Source: Ruegeria sp. THAF33
GTDB taxonomy: Bacteria > Pseudomonadota > Alphaproteobacteria > Rhodobacterales > Rhodobacteraceae
Assembly (NCBI RefSeq): GCF_009363615.1
Contig: NZ_CP045384.1
Span: 1,176,501 to 1,240,500 of the forward strand
Direction: 5' to 3'
Length of the DNA: 64,000 nt
The notes beneath the pieces were generated by a model. It was not told the origin of the DNA, searched no databases, and saw nothing but the letters and a program-made list of their open reading frames with translations. Each line of letters starts with the position of its first letter. The stretch's first letter is position 1. Below, piece by piece: positions 50,123-61,709 of the stretch. Made by a program: the position numbers and the translations under genes.

Positions 50123-51268
50123 TCAGATATCCAGCGGTCGAATGAAGTTGGCGAAGGAATAGAGACGGATGTTGATGCGTCTCAGGAACTCAAAGCTTTT
50201 GCCCATGCCGGTGTAGATCGCCACGGCGGCGTGGCCGCCAGCCGGGAAAGTGTGCCCTTCCGGGATATCGACGGTGATCTGCACGGCAATTCGACCGGGC
50301 AGTTTCGGCAGTTCAAAGCCGGGCAGGCGGCCTGAAGGGATCAGTTGCCCCTGGCGCGTGGCCCACCAGATCGCCTCGACCTTGCCCGTCAGGATTTCGC
50401 CCGGGTAAAGATCCAGCGCCACTTCGACCTCTTGCCCCGGTTCCACGAATTTCAGGTTCTGCTGGCGAAAGGTCGCAAGGATATAGGGGCTGTCCTCGGT
50501 AACGAAACTGGCAATCGCGCCCAGTCGAACATCGCCGACGACCAGACCAGGGCGGGCTTGTTGCGATACGATCATGCCGTTTTCAGGCGCGTAGATCGTT
50601 GTGTTTTCAAGAAAATACTCAGCTTCGGCCAACTGCGCCCTTGCCTGAAGAATACCGGTGTTCACGCCGTCTATCTGGGACTCCACGGCCAGTTGCGCCT
50701 TTTCCAGATTTGCTTCGGCCTGTTTGACGGCAGCAAGGTCTTCGGTCACCTGCTCGTTCCAACGGTCCAGTTCGTCTTGCCGCGCTCCACCGGCGGGCAC
50801 AAGAGTTTCGTACCGGGCTTGCTGAGTCTGCGCATAGGCCAGCTGCGCGTTTGCGCGTTCAACAGCTTCGGTCGACGCGATCACATCCTGTTCCAGAATT
50901 TTGGAATTCTGTTCAGCGGCGACCAATTGCGCCTGCGCATTGTCTACCGCCAGTGAAAATACCGTGTCATCAAAGCGGTAGAGCGGATCGCCCTTGGTGA
51001 CCGGTGTGTTCGGTTCCACAAGAACTTCGGTCAGGATCGTCGGCTGTGTCAGTTTGGGAATGATCTGTATGGTCGAACGCACCACGTGGCTGTCGGCCGA
51101 GAAGGGCTGAAAGAACCGCAATGCGACCAGAAAAATCAGCAACAGGTGCGCGCCAACCCAAAAGGATACGATGCCCCAGGCGATGTTGAATTTCAGCAGT
51201 TCCAGCTTGAAGAAAATAAGCCAGACGAAAATGATGTAAAATAGCGTTATGCCAAGGGCGACAAACAT
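50123..51268 (-). CDS. HlyD-family membrane fusion protein (YibH/YiaV-like)
   Basis: 381 residues. Two N-terminal membrane segments (about 3-23 and 32-52) precede a periplasmic adaptor with split lipoyl halves (TILTEVLVEPNTPVTKGDPL and NTTIYAPENGMIVSQQARPG) around a long coiled coil (about 95-225). It resembles the YibH/YiaV group, which pairs with small DUF3302 proteins as seen directly upstream. There is no inner-membrane pump gene between it and the outer-membrane factor. Confidence 0.88.
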   Translation of the reverse strand: MFVALGITLFYIIFVWLIFFKLELLKFNIAWGIVSFWVGAHLLLIFLVALRFFQPFSADSHVVRSTIQIIPKLTQPTILTEVLVEPNTPVTKGDPLYRFDDTVFSLAVDNAQAQLVAAEQNSKILEQDVIASTEAVERANAQLAYAQTQQARYETLVPAGGARQDELDRWNEQVTEDLAAVKQAEANLEKAQLAVESQIDGVNTGILQARAQLAEAEYFLENTTIYAPENGMIVSQQARPGLVVGDVRLGAIASFVTEDSPYILATFRQQNLKFVEPGQEVEVALDLYPGEILTGKVEAIWWATRQGQLIPSGRLPGFELPKLPGRIAVQITVDIPEGHTFPAGGHAAVAIYTGMGKSFEFLRRINIRLYSFANFIRPLDI

Positions 51269-51289
51269 GTTTTGTGACTTCCTCTGGCC

Positions 51290-51652
51290 TTAGCTTTGCT
51301 GCGGATCGTCTGTGTCCAGACGACCTTGATATTCAGGCCGGACATCACCACCCAGACGTTTGATTTCATCACGAATGGCGTCTTTTTCCTCGTCAGGGCC
51401 ACGGCGAATGTCGACCGTAACGCCATCATGGAACGCCCACATGAAGGCATGGACCCAGGGCACCACGGCCAGAAATCCCATCCAGCCCATGATCTTTACG
51501 GCCTCGGCATGGGGATGGTTGCGCTTGATGGCAATCCGACCCGGAAGACCCATGAGAAAGAGAAACAGTGCCATCACCGCCGCCAGAAGCAGGATCAATG
51601 CCACGAAAGTCAGATAGTCATAATAGCCAAGCGGTTGTCCCAGTAATCCCAT
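51290..51652 (-). CDS. DUF3302 membrane protein (YibI/YiaW-like)
   Basis: 120 residues with two membrane segments (about 13-34 and 52-72; YDYLTFVALILLLAAVMALF and GWMGFLAVVPWVHAFMWAFH) and an acidic cytosolic tail. DUF3302 proteins pair with YibH/YiaV-type HlyD proteins in E. coli and others. It starts a three-gene string with the adaptor and outer-membrane factor. Function unknown; an envelope stress or export role is possible. Confidence 0.85.
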   Translation of the reverse strand: MGLLGQPLGYYDYLTFVALILLLAAVMALFLFLMGLPGRIAIKRNHPHAEAVKIMGWMGFLAVVPWVHAFMWAFHDGVTVDIRRGPDEEKDAIRDEIKRLGGDVRPEYQGRLDTDDPQQS

Positions 51653-51687
51653 GCTCGCGCCTCCTTTTGGGGAAGGTTACGGTATCT

Positions 51688-52257
51688 TCAGTTGCCGGCG
51701 TCCAATTCGTCAATCAACTTGTAGCTTGTCGGCGGGTCGGCGCAGATACCCGGCCCGCATTCCAGCAAGGTTGAACCCGCGTTCAGCACCGCCAAAGCCA
51801 GCATGACGAAAAACGCGATCTTGGCCAGAGCATTTCCGCCGAACCTTGGTTCCTGACCAGAAGGGTCCGCGTATTGGCGATCAAACAACAGCATGATCGA
51901 CGTGCCCAGCAACACAAGGAAAAAGGCGATCCCGGCCCAGGTATAGTAGTGCAGGCCCAAAACAGGAGAGCCGTAGTGCCCGGTGCCGGGTACGATATGC
52001 AGAAGTATTTGGCGGATCGATACAGTGCCGCCATACAAGGCCGCAATCAGCACGATGGCATAGTGTTGCGGCCGTGGACCGTAGAGCAGGTTCAAACCAA
52101 GCCCTACGCCGACGGCAACAAACCCAACACGTTGCAGCAGGCAAAGCGGGCAGGGCAGCTCATAGAGGACAAGCTGATAGAAAAACGCCAGGGCCAGTAC
52201 AAGGCAGACGGCAAGCATACCGATCGCGTTGAGGGTGCGGGACAGTTCAGGTGTCAT
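51688..52257 (-). CDS. dsbB: Disulfide bond formation protein B
   Basis: Inner-membrane quinone reductase that reoxidises DsbA; 189 residues, four membrane segments. The first redox pair is CPLC (C36, C39) in ELPCPLCLLQRVGF. The second periplasmic pair would be C167 and C172 (ECGPGICADPP), placed near the C-terminus after the fourth segment rather than between segments 3 and 4 as in E. coli. This layout should be compared with other alphaproteobacterial DsbB proteins. It lies ten bases after the DUF5993 gene. Confidence 0.87.
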   Translation of the reverse strand: MTPELSRTLNAIGMLAVCLVLALAFFYQLVLYELPCPLCLLQRVGFVAVGVGLGLNLLYGPRPQHYAIVLIAALYGGTVSIRQILLHIVPGTGHYGSPVLGLHYYTWAGIAFFLVLLGTSIMLLFDRQYADPSGQEPRFGGNALAKIAFFVMLALAVLNAGSTLLECGPGICADPPTSYKLIDELDAGN

Positions 52258-52267
52258 GGCAAGCCCC

Positions 52268-52423
52268 TCAGAGTTGAATTGTAAGCGGTGTGGTGGCGTG
52301 GAATTTCAGCCAGTAGATACACATGGCCAACGTGACGAAAAACAAGGCGTTGCCAGCCTTGGTCAACTTGAAATAGTTCAGCCCCATCGTGGCGATAAAC
52401 AACGAAAATAAAAGCGCAATCAT
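52268..52423 (-). CDS. DUF5993 small membrane protein
   Basis: 51 residues, two membrane segments (MIALLFSLFIATMGLNYF and AGNALFFVTLAMCIYWLKFH). The ATG at 52423 is preceded by GGAGG at a suitable distance. The gene is coupled to dsbB (gap 10 bases), a pairing I recall from Rhodobacteraceae. A small helper subunit of DsbB is a reasonable guess; function unknown. Confidence 0.82.
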   Translation of the reverse strand: MIALLFSLFIATMGLNYFKLTKAGNALFFVTLAMCIYWLKFHATTPLTIQL

Positions 52424-52532
52424 GGCCCGGTCCTCCCCTCCCGTGCACAAATTCTTGTATGAAGGATAGTGTCAGGCCAAGTTCGATCTGGCAAGCCGCG
52501 CAACTCGCCCGGACGTTGTTATTTGCCCGCCT

Positions 52533-53294
52533 CTAGTCGCAGATGATGACACCAGTCTGCCACTCGCGACAGTGCTCTGGCAGCTTGCCGGGCAAGGGCA
52601 GGTCGCTATAGACCGTGTCAAGTTCGGCAATTGATCCTATCCGCGCCGGGGCCGAGCGTTGAAACTTCGAATGATCGGCAACCAGATAAGTGCGGCGCGC
52701 CTTCTCGATGATGGCCTGGCTGACCTGAACCTCCTGAAAGTCGAAGTCCAAAAGATCGCCATCCGTGTCGAGGGCCGAACATCCTATGACAGCGATGTCA
52801 AATTTGAACTGCCGGATGGCCGATACGGTCAGGTTGCCGATCAGCCCACCGTCTGTTCGACGTAAAACGCCGCCGGCCATGATGATTTCGCAGTCCGGGT
52901 TTTCGACAAGAATGTTTGCAACGTTCATGTTGTTGGTCACCACCAGCAGGTTCTTGTGGTTCAGCAACTGCCTTGCCACGGCCTCGGTCGAGGTTCCGAT
53001 GTTCATGAAAATTGATGCGCCATCCGGGATATCAGCCGCGCAGGTCTGAGCGATGCGGGTCTTGGCGTCCGCGTTCAGCGCGCGGCGGTCCTCGTATCCG
53101 ATATTTGAAACACCCGAGCGGAGAACCGCGCCCCCGTGAACCCGGTCCAGCTTGCCCGCGTCTGCAAGCTCGGTCAGGTCGCGCCGGATCGTCTGAACGG
53201 TGACGCCAAAGCGTTCAGCCAGCCCCTCGACGGTAACGCGCCCTTCGGTGCTGGCGATTTCCAGAATGTCGGATTGGCGAAAAGACAAGGACAT
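52533..53294 (-). CDS. glpR: DeoR-family repressor GlpR
   Basis: 253 residues: DeoR-type helix-turn-helix (RQSDILEIASTEGRVTVEGL, VQTIRRDLTELADAGKLDRV) and a sugar-phosphate-sensing domain with MNIGTSTEAVARQLL and IAVIGCSALDTDGDLLDFDF. Divergent from glpD, so it should repress glycerol 3-phosphate use and be released by glycerol 3-phosphate. The ATG at 53294 is chosen because the upstream extension reads through the operator region. Candidate operators lie at 53321-53403. Confidence 0.88.
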   Translation of the reverse strand: MSLSFRQSDILEIASTEGRVTVEGLAERFGVTVQTIRRDLTELADAGKLDRVHGGAVLRSGVSNIGYEDRRALNADAKTRIAQTCAADIPDGASIFMNIGTSTEAVARQLLNHKNLLVVTNNMNVANILVENPDCEIIMAGGVLRRTDGGLIGNLTVSAIRQFKFDIAVIGCSALDTDGDLLDFDFQEVQVSQAIIEKARRTYLVADHSKFQRSAPARIGSIAELDTVYSDLPLPGKLPEHCREWQTGVIICD

Positions 53295-53320
53295 GGGCAG
53301 TTCCGGTGTAGAGGATTGAT

Positions 53321-53403
53321 TTTCGTTTTTGTTCTTTTTGTCGATTTTGGCAAGCCAACTTGCTTGAAAATCATATCTGTGTTGCAAAAAGAAAAAAAAC
53401 GAA
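53321..53403. promoter_or_regulatory. Candidate GlpR operators between glpR and glpD
   Basis: TTTCGTTTTTGTTC (53321-53334) and, in inverted orientation, AAAAAAAACGAAC (53391-53403) share the TTCGTTTTT core, which fits DeoR-family TTTCG-type sites. They lie on both sides of the AT-rich promoter core, allowing loop or overlapping repression of both genes. Confidence 0.5.
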
Positions 53404-53468
53404 CATAAACATTGACGAAGCGAAAGTCATTCTGGCTAATGCCCGCAACCGTGTCAGGCAGGGAATCA

Positions 53469-55058
53469 ATGGATATGCAGTCAACGGACAACCAGATCAC
53501 AGACCTTTTCATCATCGGTGGCGGGATCAATGGCTGTGGAATAGCGCGGGACGCCGCCGGGCGGGGTCTTTCGGTGACGCTGGCCGAGATGAACGATCTC
53601 GCTTCTGCCACGTCCTCTGCCTCGACCAAGTTGTTTCACGGCGGATTGCGGTATCTTGAGTATTTTGAAATTCGCCTGGTGCGTGAGGCCCTGATCGAGC
53701 GTGAAACCCTGCTGCGCGCGATGCCGCATATCAGCTGGCCCATGCGTTTTGTGCTGCCCTACCACAAGGATATGCGGTTTGATTCCGAAACGCCGACCTC
53801 GCGGTTGCTCAGCACGGTCATGCCGTGGATGCGTGGGCGGCGTCCGGCTTGGCTGATCCGGTTGGGCCTGTTCATGTATGACAATCTGGGCGGGCGCAAA
53901 ATCCTGCCAGGCACGACGTCATTGAACCTGCGGTCAGCGCCCGAGGGGGCCCCGTTGCAGGACAAGTTCGAAACGGCTTATGAGTATTCCGATTGTTGGA
54001 TCGAAGACTCGCGATTGGTGGTCCTGAATGCGCGTGACGCCGAGTCGCGCGGCGCGCAGATCATGGTCCGAACCGAGGTGACCTCGGCCGAGCGGGTCGG
54101 TGATCTTTGGGAAGTGTCCGTTCGGGATCGGAACAGCGGTGAGACCCGTTTGGTCCGGGCCAAAATGCTGATCAATGCAGGTGGGCCCTGGGTGGGCGAC
54201 ATCATTCAATCCAAGATCCGCGTGAACTCACGCGAGGGCGTGCGGCTTGTGCGAGGCAGTCATATCGTTACGCCCAGGCTTTACGATCACGATAAATGCT
54301 ACTTTTTCCAGGGCGAAGATGGCCGCATCATTTTCGCCATACCATACGAGCAGGATTTTACCTTGATTGGGACAACGGATCAGGATCATCCGGACCCGTC
54401 CACCAAACCGGTCTGCACCGAGGCCGAGCAGGATTACCTGTGCGCCTTTGCATCGAAGTATTTCAAAAAAAGCATAACGCGCGACGATGTCGTGTGGACC
54501 TATTCCGGCGTGCGGCCGCTTTATGATGACGGCGCAAGCAGTGCCACTGCAGCAACGCGGGATTACACGTTGAAAGTCGATGTGCAGGGCGGGGCACCTG
54601 TTTTGAATGTGTTCGGCGGCAAGATCACGACCTATCGCAGGCTTGCAGAAAGCGCGCTTGAGAAGGTCGGTGAGTTTTTTCCGAACCTGCCCGGCCCCTG
54701 GACCGCTGGTGTCGCTCTGCCGGGGGGGGATTTTCCGGTGGATGCCGTCGAATCCCTGAAAGGCGATCTTTTGGCGGCCTATCCCTTTTTGACCGAAAGC
54801 TGGTCTGCCCGCCTGATCAGAGCTTACGGGACCGAAGCAAGGGATGTTTTGGGTGATGCAAAACAGGTATCCGATCTGGGAGAGGATTTTGGCGCAACCC
54901 TGACAGCGAAAGAGGTCGCGTGGTTGATGGACAAGGAATATGCCCGTTCAGCCGAAGATGTGGTTTGGCGCCGTAACAAGCTGGGCTTGCGGCTGAGTGC
55001 CGAGCAGATTGCGCGGATCGATCAATGGATGTCCGAACGGTCCGCGGATAAGGGGTAG
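53469..55058 (+). CDS. glpD: Aerobic glycerol-3-phosphate dehydrogenase
   Basis: Membrane-associated FAD enzyme oxidising glycerol 3-phosphate to dihydroxyacetone phosphate with quinone reduction; 529 residues. FAD motif LFIIGGGINGCGIARDAAGR (about 13-32), then SSASTKLFHGGLRYLE, and the C-terminal GGKITTYRRLAE and DAO-C domain. An ATG at 53469 follows AGGGA; an ATG two codons on is also possible. Divergent from glpR. No glpF, glpK or uptake genes are in this window. Confidence 0.94.
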   Translation: MDMQSTDNQITDLFIIGGGINGCGIARDAAGRGLSVTLAEMNDLASATSSASTKLFHGGLRYLEYFEIRLVREALIERETLLRAMPHISWPMRFVLPYHKDMRFDSETPTSRLLSTVMPWMRGRRPAWLIRLGLFMYDNLGGRKILPGTTSLNLRSAPEGAPLQDKFETAYEYSDCWIEDSRLVVLNARDAESRGAQIMVRTEVTSAERVGDLWEVSVRDRNSGETRLVRAKMLINAGGPWVGDIIQSKIRVNSREGVRLVRGSHIVTPRLYDHDKCYFFQGEDGRIIFAIPYEQDFTLIGTTDQDHPDPSTKPVCTEAEQDYLCAFASKYFKKSITRDDVVWTYSGVRPLYDDGASSATAATRDYTLKVDVQGGAPVLNVFGGKITTYRRLAESALEKVGEFFPNLPGPWTAGVALPGGDFPVDAVESLKGDLLAAYPFLTESWSARLIRAYGTEARDVLGDAKQVSDLGEDFGATLTAKEVAWLMDKEYARSAEDVVWRRNKLGLRLSAEQIARIDQWMSERSADKG

Positions 55059-55097
55059 CCTGAAAACGCCTCGATGCTGTCAGCGTATTTGCAAAAA

Positions 55098-55122
55098 AGC
55101 CCCATCAGTTCAGATGGGGCTT
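55098..55122. terminator. Bidirectional terminator between glpD and RND permease
   Basis: AGCCCCATC, a short loop and GATGGGGCT form a 9-bp stem, with an A run before it and TTTCT after it, so it can serve both converging genes. Confidence 0.88.
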
Positions 55123-55129
55123 TCTGTGT

Positions 55130-58100
55130 TCAGGCGGCTTTTTCCGTAGGGTCGGGGTCGCTCTTGCTGCCCTTCAACCATTCCCGCATGCCTTGCATCA
55201 GGGCATAGAGCACGGGCACCACGATCACACCAACCAGCGTTGCGGCCAGCATCCCGCCAAATACCGCGACACCAATCGCCTTCTGGCTGGCGGCACCGGC
55301 TCCGTTCGCAGCCAGCAGGGGGACAACGCCAAGTAGAAAGGACAGCGCAGTCATCATCACAGCGCGAAAACGCTGATACGCAGCCTCTGCGGCGGCCTCT
55401 TTGATGGAAAGCCCCTTGGCGCGTTGCTCCATGGCGAACTCGACGATCAGAATACCGTTCTTCGAGGCCAGCCCGACAAGCATGATCATACCGATCTGTG
55501 TATAGAGGTTGATGTCACTGCCCACGATGGCCACCGCCGCCACGGCCCCAAACAAGGCCACGACAACGGAAAGCAGGATTGAAACAGGTAAGGTCCAACT
55601 TTCGTACTGACCCACCAGGAACAAGTAACCGAACAGGATGGCAAGCCCGAGGATGATGATCACCAGACTGCCCGAAGCTAGCTGCTGCTGCGCTGTCCCC
55701 GTCCATTCGAACGCATAGCCCGGGGGCAGGGCGGTTGCGGATTCTTCGGTCATCACGCTGATTGCATCTCCGCTGGACAAGCCGGGTGCAGGGACCGCCG
55801 TCACCGTGGCCGACCGGAACAGGTTGTGGCGCTTCAGAAGGACCGGACCCAGCACGTTTTCAACGTCGATCAGTGTCCCCAGCGGCACCATGTCTCCGTT
55901 TTGAGAACGGACATAGAGGTTCGCGATATCTTCGACATTGTCCCGATAGGTCCCATCGGCCTGAATCATCACGCGATAGACACGGCCGAACAGGTTGAAG
56001 TCATTGACATAGTAAGACCCCAGCTGAGCCTGCATGGTCTGAAAAATCTCGGCGACCGAGACATTCAGCGTTTTGGCTTTTTCGCGGTCCAGATCAACGA
56101 ACAGCTGCGGGACGTTGGCGCGGAAGGTCGTATAGGCCTGCCCGATCTCGGGCCTCTGATTGGCCGAATACACGAACGAACCCACGGCCGATGCCAGATC
56201 CTGCGGAGTGCCACCGCCGGTTTGCTGAACTTCCATCTCGACACCGGCGGACATACCAAGGCCCTGGATGGGCGGTGGGTTGAAAGCAAGGACCGAAGCT
56301 GCTGATTCACCGTTCGCGATCGCCAGCACTTTGGCCAGAATGGCGTCCGCGCTCAGATCGTCTTCCTGCCGTTCGCTCCAGTTTTCGAGGTTGACGAAAA
56401 TCGCAGCGCCGTTGGTGATCGTGCCGTTCAGCATCGAAAAGCCGTTGACCAGAACCGTGCTCGCGACGCCCGGGATTTCACTTATCTGTTCATCCAGACG
56501 TGCGGTCACCGCCTCGGTCCGTTCCAACGTTGCGGCATCAGGCAACTGTACATCAACGAACAGATAACCGTTGTCTTCAAGCGGAATGAATCCGGCCGAG
56601 GTGTTGGACATGATTGTCCCGGTTCCCATGCCAAGCCCAACCACGATGGCCAGCGCAATGGCCGGAAAAACCAACAGCTTTCGTACAATGGCCACATAGC
56701 CGTTGCGTACGGTGCCGATGAAGTTTTCGAACATCGCGAGCACCCCTTTGGGAGGGCCGGACCGGGGACGAAGAACCAAGCCGCACAGGGCAGGCGAAAG
56801 GGTCAGTGCGTTGATGGACGAGATTACGACAGCGGTCGAGATCGTAATGGCAAATTGGGAATACAGCCGCCCCGAGATGCCGGGCATGAACGTGACCGGC
56901 ACGAACACCGCCAGTAGAACCAATGTGGTCGCAATGACCGGACCCGTGATCTGGCCCATGGCTTTGCGGGTCGCTTCAGCAGGGGGCAACCCTTCATCCG
57001 CAATGATTCGCTCCACGTTCTCGACGACGACGATGGCGTCATCCACCACGATACCGATGGCCAGCACCAAGGCGAACAGCGAGATGGTGTTCAGCGACAT
57101 CCCGAACGCCAGCAGGAAGGCAAAAGTACCGATCAGGGATACCGGGATTGCCACCGCCGGAATGATCGTTGCGCGCCAACTTCCCAGGAACACGAACACG
57201 ACCGAAATAACCAGAATGAAGGTCAGGATCAGGGTCGAGACCACGTCGTTCAAAGACGCCTCGACAAAGTCGGTCGTGTTGAAGGGGACATCATATTCGA
57301 CATCCGTCGGAAAGGCGCGGGATAGCCGCGCCAATTCCGCCTGCACACGTTCCGAAACCGCCAATGCGTTTGCACCGGGGGCCTGATAGATGCCGATGAC
57401 CGTGGCTGGAACCGCCTGAAAATAGCCCGAAGCCGCATAGTATTCTGCGCCAAGCTCTACCCGGGCGATGTCTTTGACGCGGACGATGGCACCGGCGTCG
57501 CCTGTCCGGATGACAATGTCACCGAATTCCTCTGCGGATGTCAGGCGGCCTTTGGATTTGATCGTGTACTGAAACGTCTGCCCTTCGGGAACGGGTGGCG
57601 CACCGATCGAACCGGCGGACACTTCGATATTCTGTTCCCGGATCGCATTGATGACATCCCCCGGTGTGATGGACAGCGCCGCCATCTTGTCCGGGTCCAT
57701 CCAGATCCGCATGGCGTATTCAAGATTGGTCAGAACATCGGCCTTGCCGACGCCCTGCACGCGGGCCAGCGCATCGCGCAGATTGATCGAGGCATAGTTC
57801 GACAGGAACACACTGTCATAGGTCCCGTTGGGTGAGGTCAGAGTGACCAGCATCAGCATGTTGGTCGAAGATTTCTGTGTCACAACGCCGGACGAAGTCA
57901 CTTCGGCTGGCAGCGACGACATGGCCTGCGCCACCCGGTTTTGAACGTTGACCGATGCGATGTCGGGATCGGTTCCGACCTCAAAGGTCACATCCAGCGA
58001 ATAGGACCCGTTGTCCGATGATCTGGACGTCATGTAGATCATGTCGTCCACACCGTTGACCTGCGCCTCGATCGGCGCGGCAACGGTGTTTTCAACGGTC

Positions 58101-58267
58101 TCGGCGTTTGCGCCGGTATAGGTGGTCGAGACATTGACCACGGGCGGGGTGATATCGGGAAACTGCGCGACCGGCAGAACAAGGTATCCGATACCGCCCA
58201 TGATGGTCAGCACCAGCGAAATGACGAGCGCCAGCTTGGGCCGGCTGATGAACAGGGCTGAGAACAT
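55130..58267 (-). CDS. RND efflux permease, HAE1/AcrB family
   Basis: Proton-driven multidrug pump, 1045 residues, 12 membrane segments and two large periplasmic loops. The N-terminus [20 protein letters not shown], the TM4 proton-relay aspartate pair in [20 protein letters not shown] and the motif [20 protein letters not shown] are complete. It follows the adaptor gene by three bases. The outer-membrane partner may be the NodT-type gene at 48561-50111. No regulator lies beside it. Confidence 0.94.
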   Translation of the reverse strand: MFSALFISRPKLALVISLVLTIMGGIGYLVLPVAQFPDITPPVVNVSTTYTGANAETVENTVAAPIEAQVNGVDDMIYMTSRSSDNGSYSLDVTFEVGTDPDIASVNVQNRVAQAMSSLPAEVTSSGVVTQKSSTNMLMLVTLTSPNGTYDSVFLSNYASINLRDALARVQGVGKADVLTNLEYAMRIWMDPDKMAALSITPGDVINAIREQNIEVSAGSIGAPPVPEGQTFQYTIKSKGRLTSAEEFGDIVIRTGDAGAIVRVKDIARVELGAEYYAASGYFQAVPATVIGIYQAPGANALAVSERVQAELARLSRAFPTDVEYDVPFNTTDFVEASLNDVVSTLILTFILVISVVFVFLGSWRATIIPAVAIPVSLIGTFAFLLAFGMSLNTISLFALVLAIGIVVDDAIVVVENVERIIADEGLPPAEATRKAMGQITGPVIATTLVLLAVFVPVTFMPGISGRLYSQFAITISTAVVISSINALTLSPALCGLVLRPRSGPPKGVLAMFENFIGTVRNGYVAIVRKLLVFPAIALAIVVGLGMGTGTIMSNTSAGFIPLEDNGYLFVDVQLPDAATLERTEAVTARLDEQISEIPGVASTVLVNGFSMLNGTITNGAAIFVNLENWSERQEDDLSADAILAKVLAIANGESAASVLAFNPPPIQGLGMSAGVEMEVQQTGGGTPQDLASAVGSFVYSANQRPEIGQAYTTFRANVPQLFVDLDREKAKTLNVSVAEIFQTMQAQLGSYYVNDFNLFGRVYRVMIQADGTYRDNVEDIANLYVRSQNGDMVPLGTLIDVENVLGPVLLKRHNLFRSATVTAVPAPGLSSGDAISVMTEESATALPPGYAFEWTGTAQQQLASGSLVIIILGLAILFGYLFLVGQYESWTLPVSILLSVVVALFGAVAAVAIVGSDINLYTQIGMIMLVGLASKNGILIVEFAMEQRAKGLSIKEAAAEAAYQRFRAVMMTALSFLLGVVPLLAANGAGAASQKAIGVAVFGGMLAATLVGVIVVPVLYALMQGMREWLKGSKSDPDPTEKAA

Positions 58268-58270
58268 CTG

Positions 58271-59428
58271 TTACTCTCCCGGTTGCTCAGAGGCGACGAC
58301 TGCGTCAACAGCGACGCCGGGGCGAACCCGTTGCAGGCCTTCGACAATGACGCTTTCGCCTTCGCGCAGGCCGTCCAGCACGATAATCGCGGTTCCGACC
58401 GTGTCACCGGTGGTGATGTAGCGCTGTTCAACCATCTGCTTGTCGTTGACCACCAGGACAAACTCGCCCCGCTGATCGCGCTGCAAGGCGGCTTGAGGCA
58501 CCAATACCTGCAAAGTCGGTTCCAGCGCTTCGATCTGCACATTCACAAAGGCGCCGTCCAGAATCAGCCGGTCTGTGTTGTCGAACTGGGCGCGAATGGT
58601 AATGGCGCCGGTCAATGGGTCGATACGGTTGTCAACGAATACAATTCTGCCGACTTCATCCATCTTAGTGCCGTTGGGCAGGATGACGTGCACATTCGGG
58701 CTTTGCGGGCTTTCCGCCAGCGATGCCGAGTTTTCACCATAAGTCTGCAAGACTGAGGTGAAGAGCTTTTCGTTCAACGAGAAATTCACGTATATGGGCG
58801 TCTCGCTGACGATATTGACCAGAGGAGGGTTGTTTGGGCCGACCACATCTCCGACGCTGGTCGTGATCCTGCCGATACGGCCGTCGAATGGCGCATGTAT
58901 CTGCGTGTAGCTCAGGTCAAGCTCGGCCTGCTGGATCGCAGCATTGGCCGCCTTCACCTCTGCCTCGGCGACCAGTTCGTTGGCGCGGGCAATGTCGCGT
59001 TCTGACTCTGGTGTCGCGTCGCGTTTGTAAAGTTCTTCTTTTCGCGCCAGATCGACCTTTGCCAGTTCAAGATTTGCTTCGGCCCGGTTCAGATCGGCCT
59101 TTCGGGCCTCAAGCGTCGCCTCGTACAGGTCGGGTTCGATAGTGAACAACAGATCACCTTCTTTGACAGTCGCCCCATCCTCGACCTCGCGGCTATTGAG
59201 AAACCCGTTCACCCGCGCCACGATATCGACCTTGTTGATTGCCTCGGCACGTCCGATGAACGTGGCTTCGTCGGTGATTTCCTCGGTATAGGCCGCCGCT
59301 ATGGAAACCTTTGGTGGTGCCCCTTCTTCCTGCGCGGTCGCCGGATGCGCCAAACCCAAGGACATCAGCATGAATGCGGCGGCCAAATGCCTGCTGATCT
59401 TGTTGGGTGAAAGGAATGCTGGGGACAT
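58271..59428 (-). CDS. RND efflux periplasmic adaptor subunit
   Basis: 385 residues of the MexA/AcrA family, with a signal peptide (about 1-32, ending PATA-QEE). Lipoyl halves EAINKVDIVARVNGFLNSRE and YTQIHAPFDGRIGRITTSVG flank a coiled coil; beta-barrel and membrane-proximal domains follow (GALPITIRAQF-like region ITIRAQFDNTDRLILDGAFV). No lipobox cysteine is present. The ATG at 59428 follows GAGG; a GTG further upstream is less likely. Confidence 0.9.
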   Translation of the reverse strand: MSPAFLSPNKISRHLAAAFMLMSLGLAHPATAQEEGAPPKVSIAAAYTEEITDEATFIGRAEAINKVDIVARVNGFLNSREVEDGATVKEGDLLFTIEPDLYEATLEARKADLNRAEANLELAKVDLARKEELYKRDATPESERDIARANELVAEAEVKAANAAIQQAELDLSYTQIHAPFDGRIGRITTSVGDVVGPNNPPLVNIVSETPIYVNFSLNEKLFTSVLQTYGENSASLAESPQSPNVHVILPNGTKMDEVGRIVFVDNRIDPLTGAITIRAQFDNTDRLILDGAFVNVQIEALEPTLQVLVPQAALQRDQRGEFVLVVNDKQMVEQRYITTGDTVGTAIIVLDGLREGESVIVEGLQRVRPGVAVDAVVASEQPGE

Positions 59429-59627
59429 GGCGAAAGCCTCGTTCGATGCAGAAACAAAAGATACCGACCCAGTCGCCACGGCGACGCGAGTCGGAGGAAC
59501 CTGATCTCAGGATGACTTTTTTGCGCCGATATCTCAAGCGTGATGAGTCCCGCGCCGGTCAGGGCAGAGGTCAAAAGTTCAAGCACTTATGCTGGCTTAG
59601 GCCCTGATGCGGCCGCAGGGCCCAAGC

Positions 59628-59650
59628 AAAAGGGGCCCGAAACGGGCCCC
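59628..59650 (-). terminator. Terminator downstream of metG
   Basis: On the minus strand GGGGCCCG-TTT-CGGGCCCC is followed by TTTT. The 8-bp stem is perfect. It lies 23 bases after the metG stop and separates metG from the RND genes. Confidence 0.88.
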
Positions 59651-59673
59651 CGGAGTCCATTGTGCCGGACCGA

Positions 59674-61419
<1,746 letters not shown>

Positions 61420-61709
61420 GATCCGTTTCCGCGTAACTGTCTGCGCGCCCGTCTACATGATGTGATCGCCCAGCAAAAGCCCGGCTTTGGCCTGCTTGTC
61501 GATTTAGACCCCGAAGGCAACGAAAATCGAGCTGCCGCAACGATCTGGATCGCGTTCCGGGGCCATGCCCAAGGCTTTTGGGCAAGCAGAGGGGCTCCAA
61601 CGCCTTGAATCCGAGTCGCAGTGCCCCGTCCTTGTTCCATACCGAACCGACCGAAAAGGCCAGGGTGATCACAAAAGACATTCAAAGAACAGCGGGGGTG
61701 CCCAGTTTT

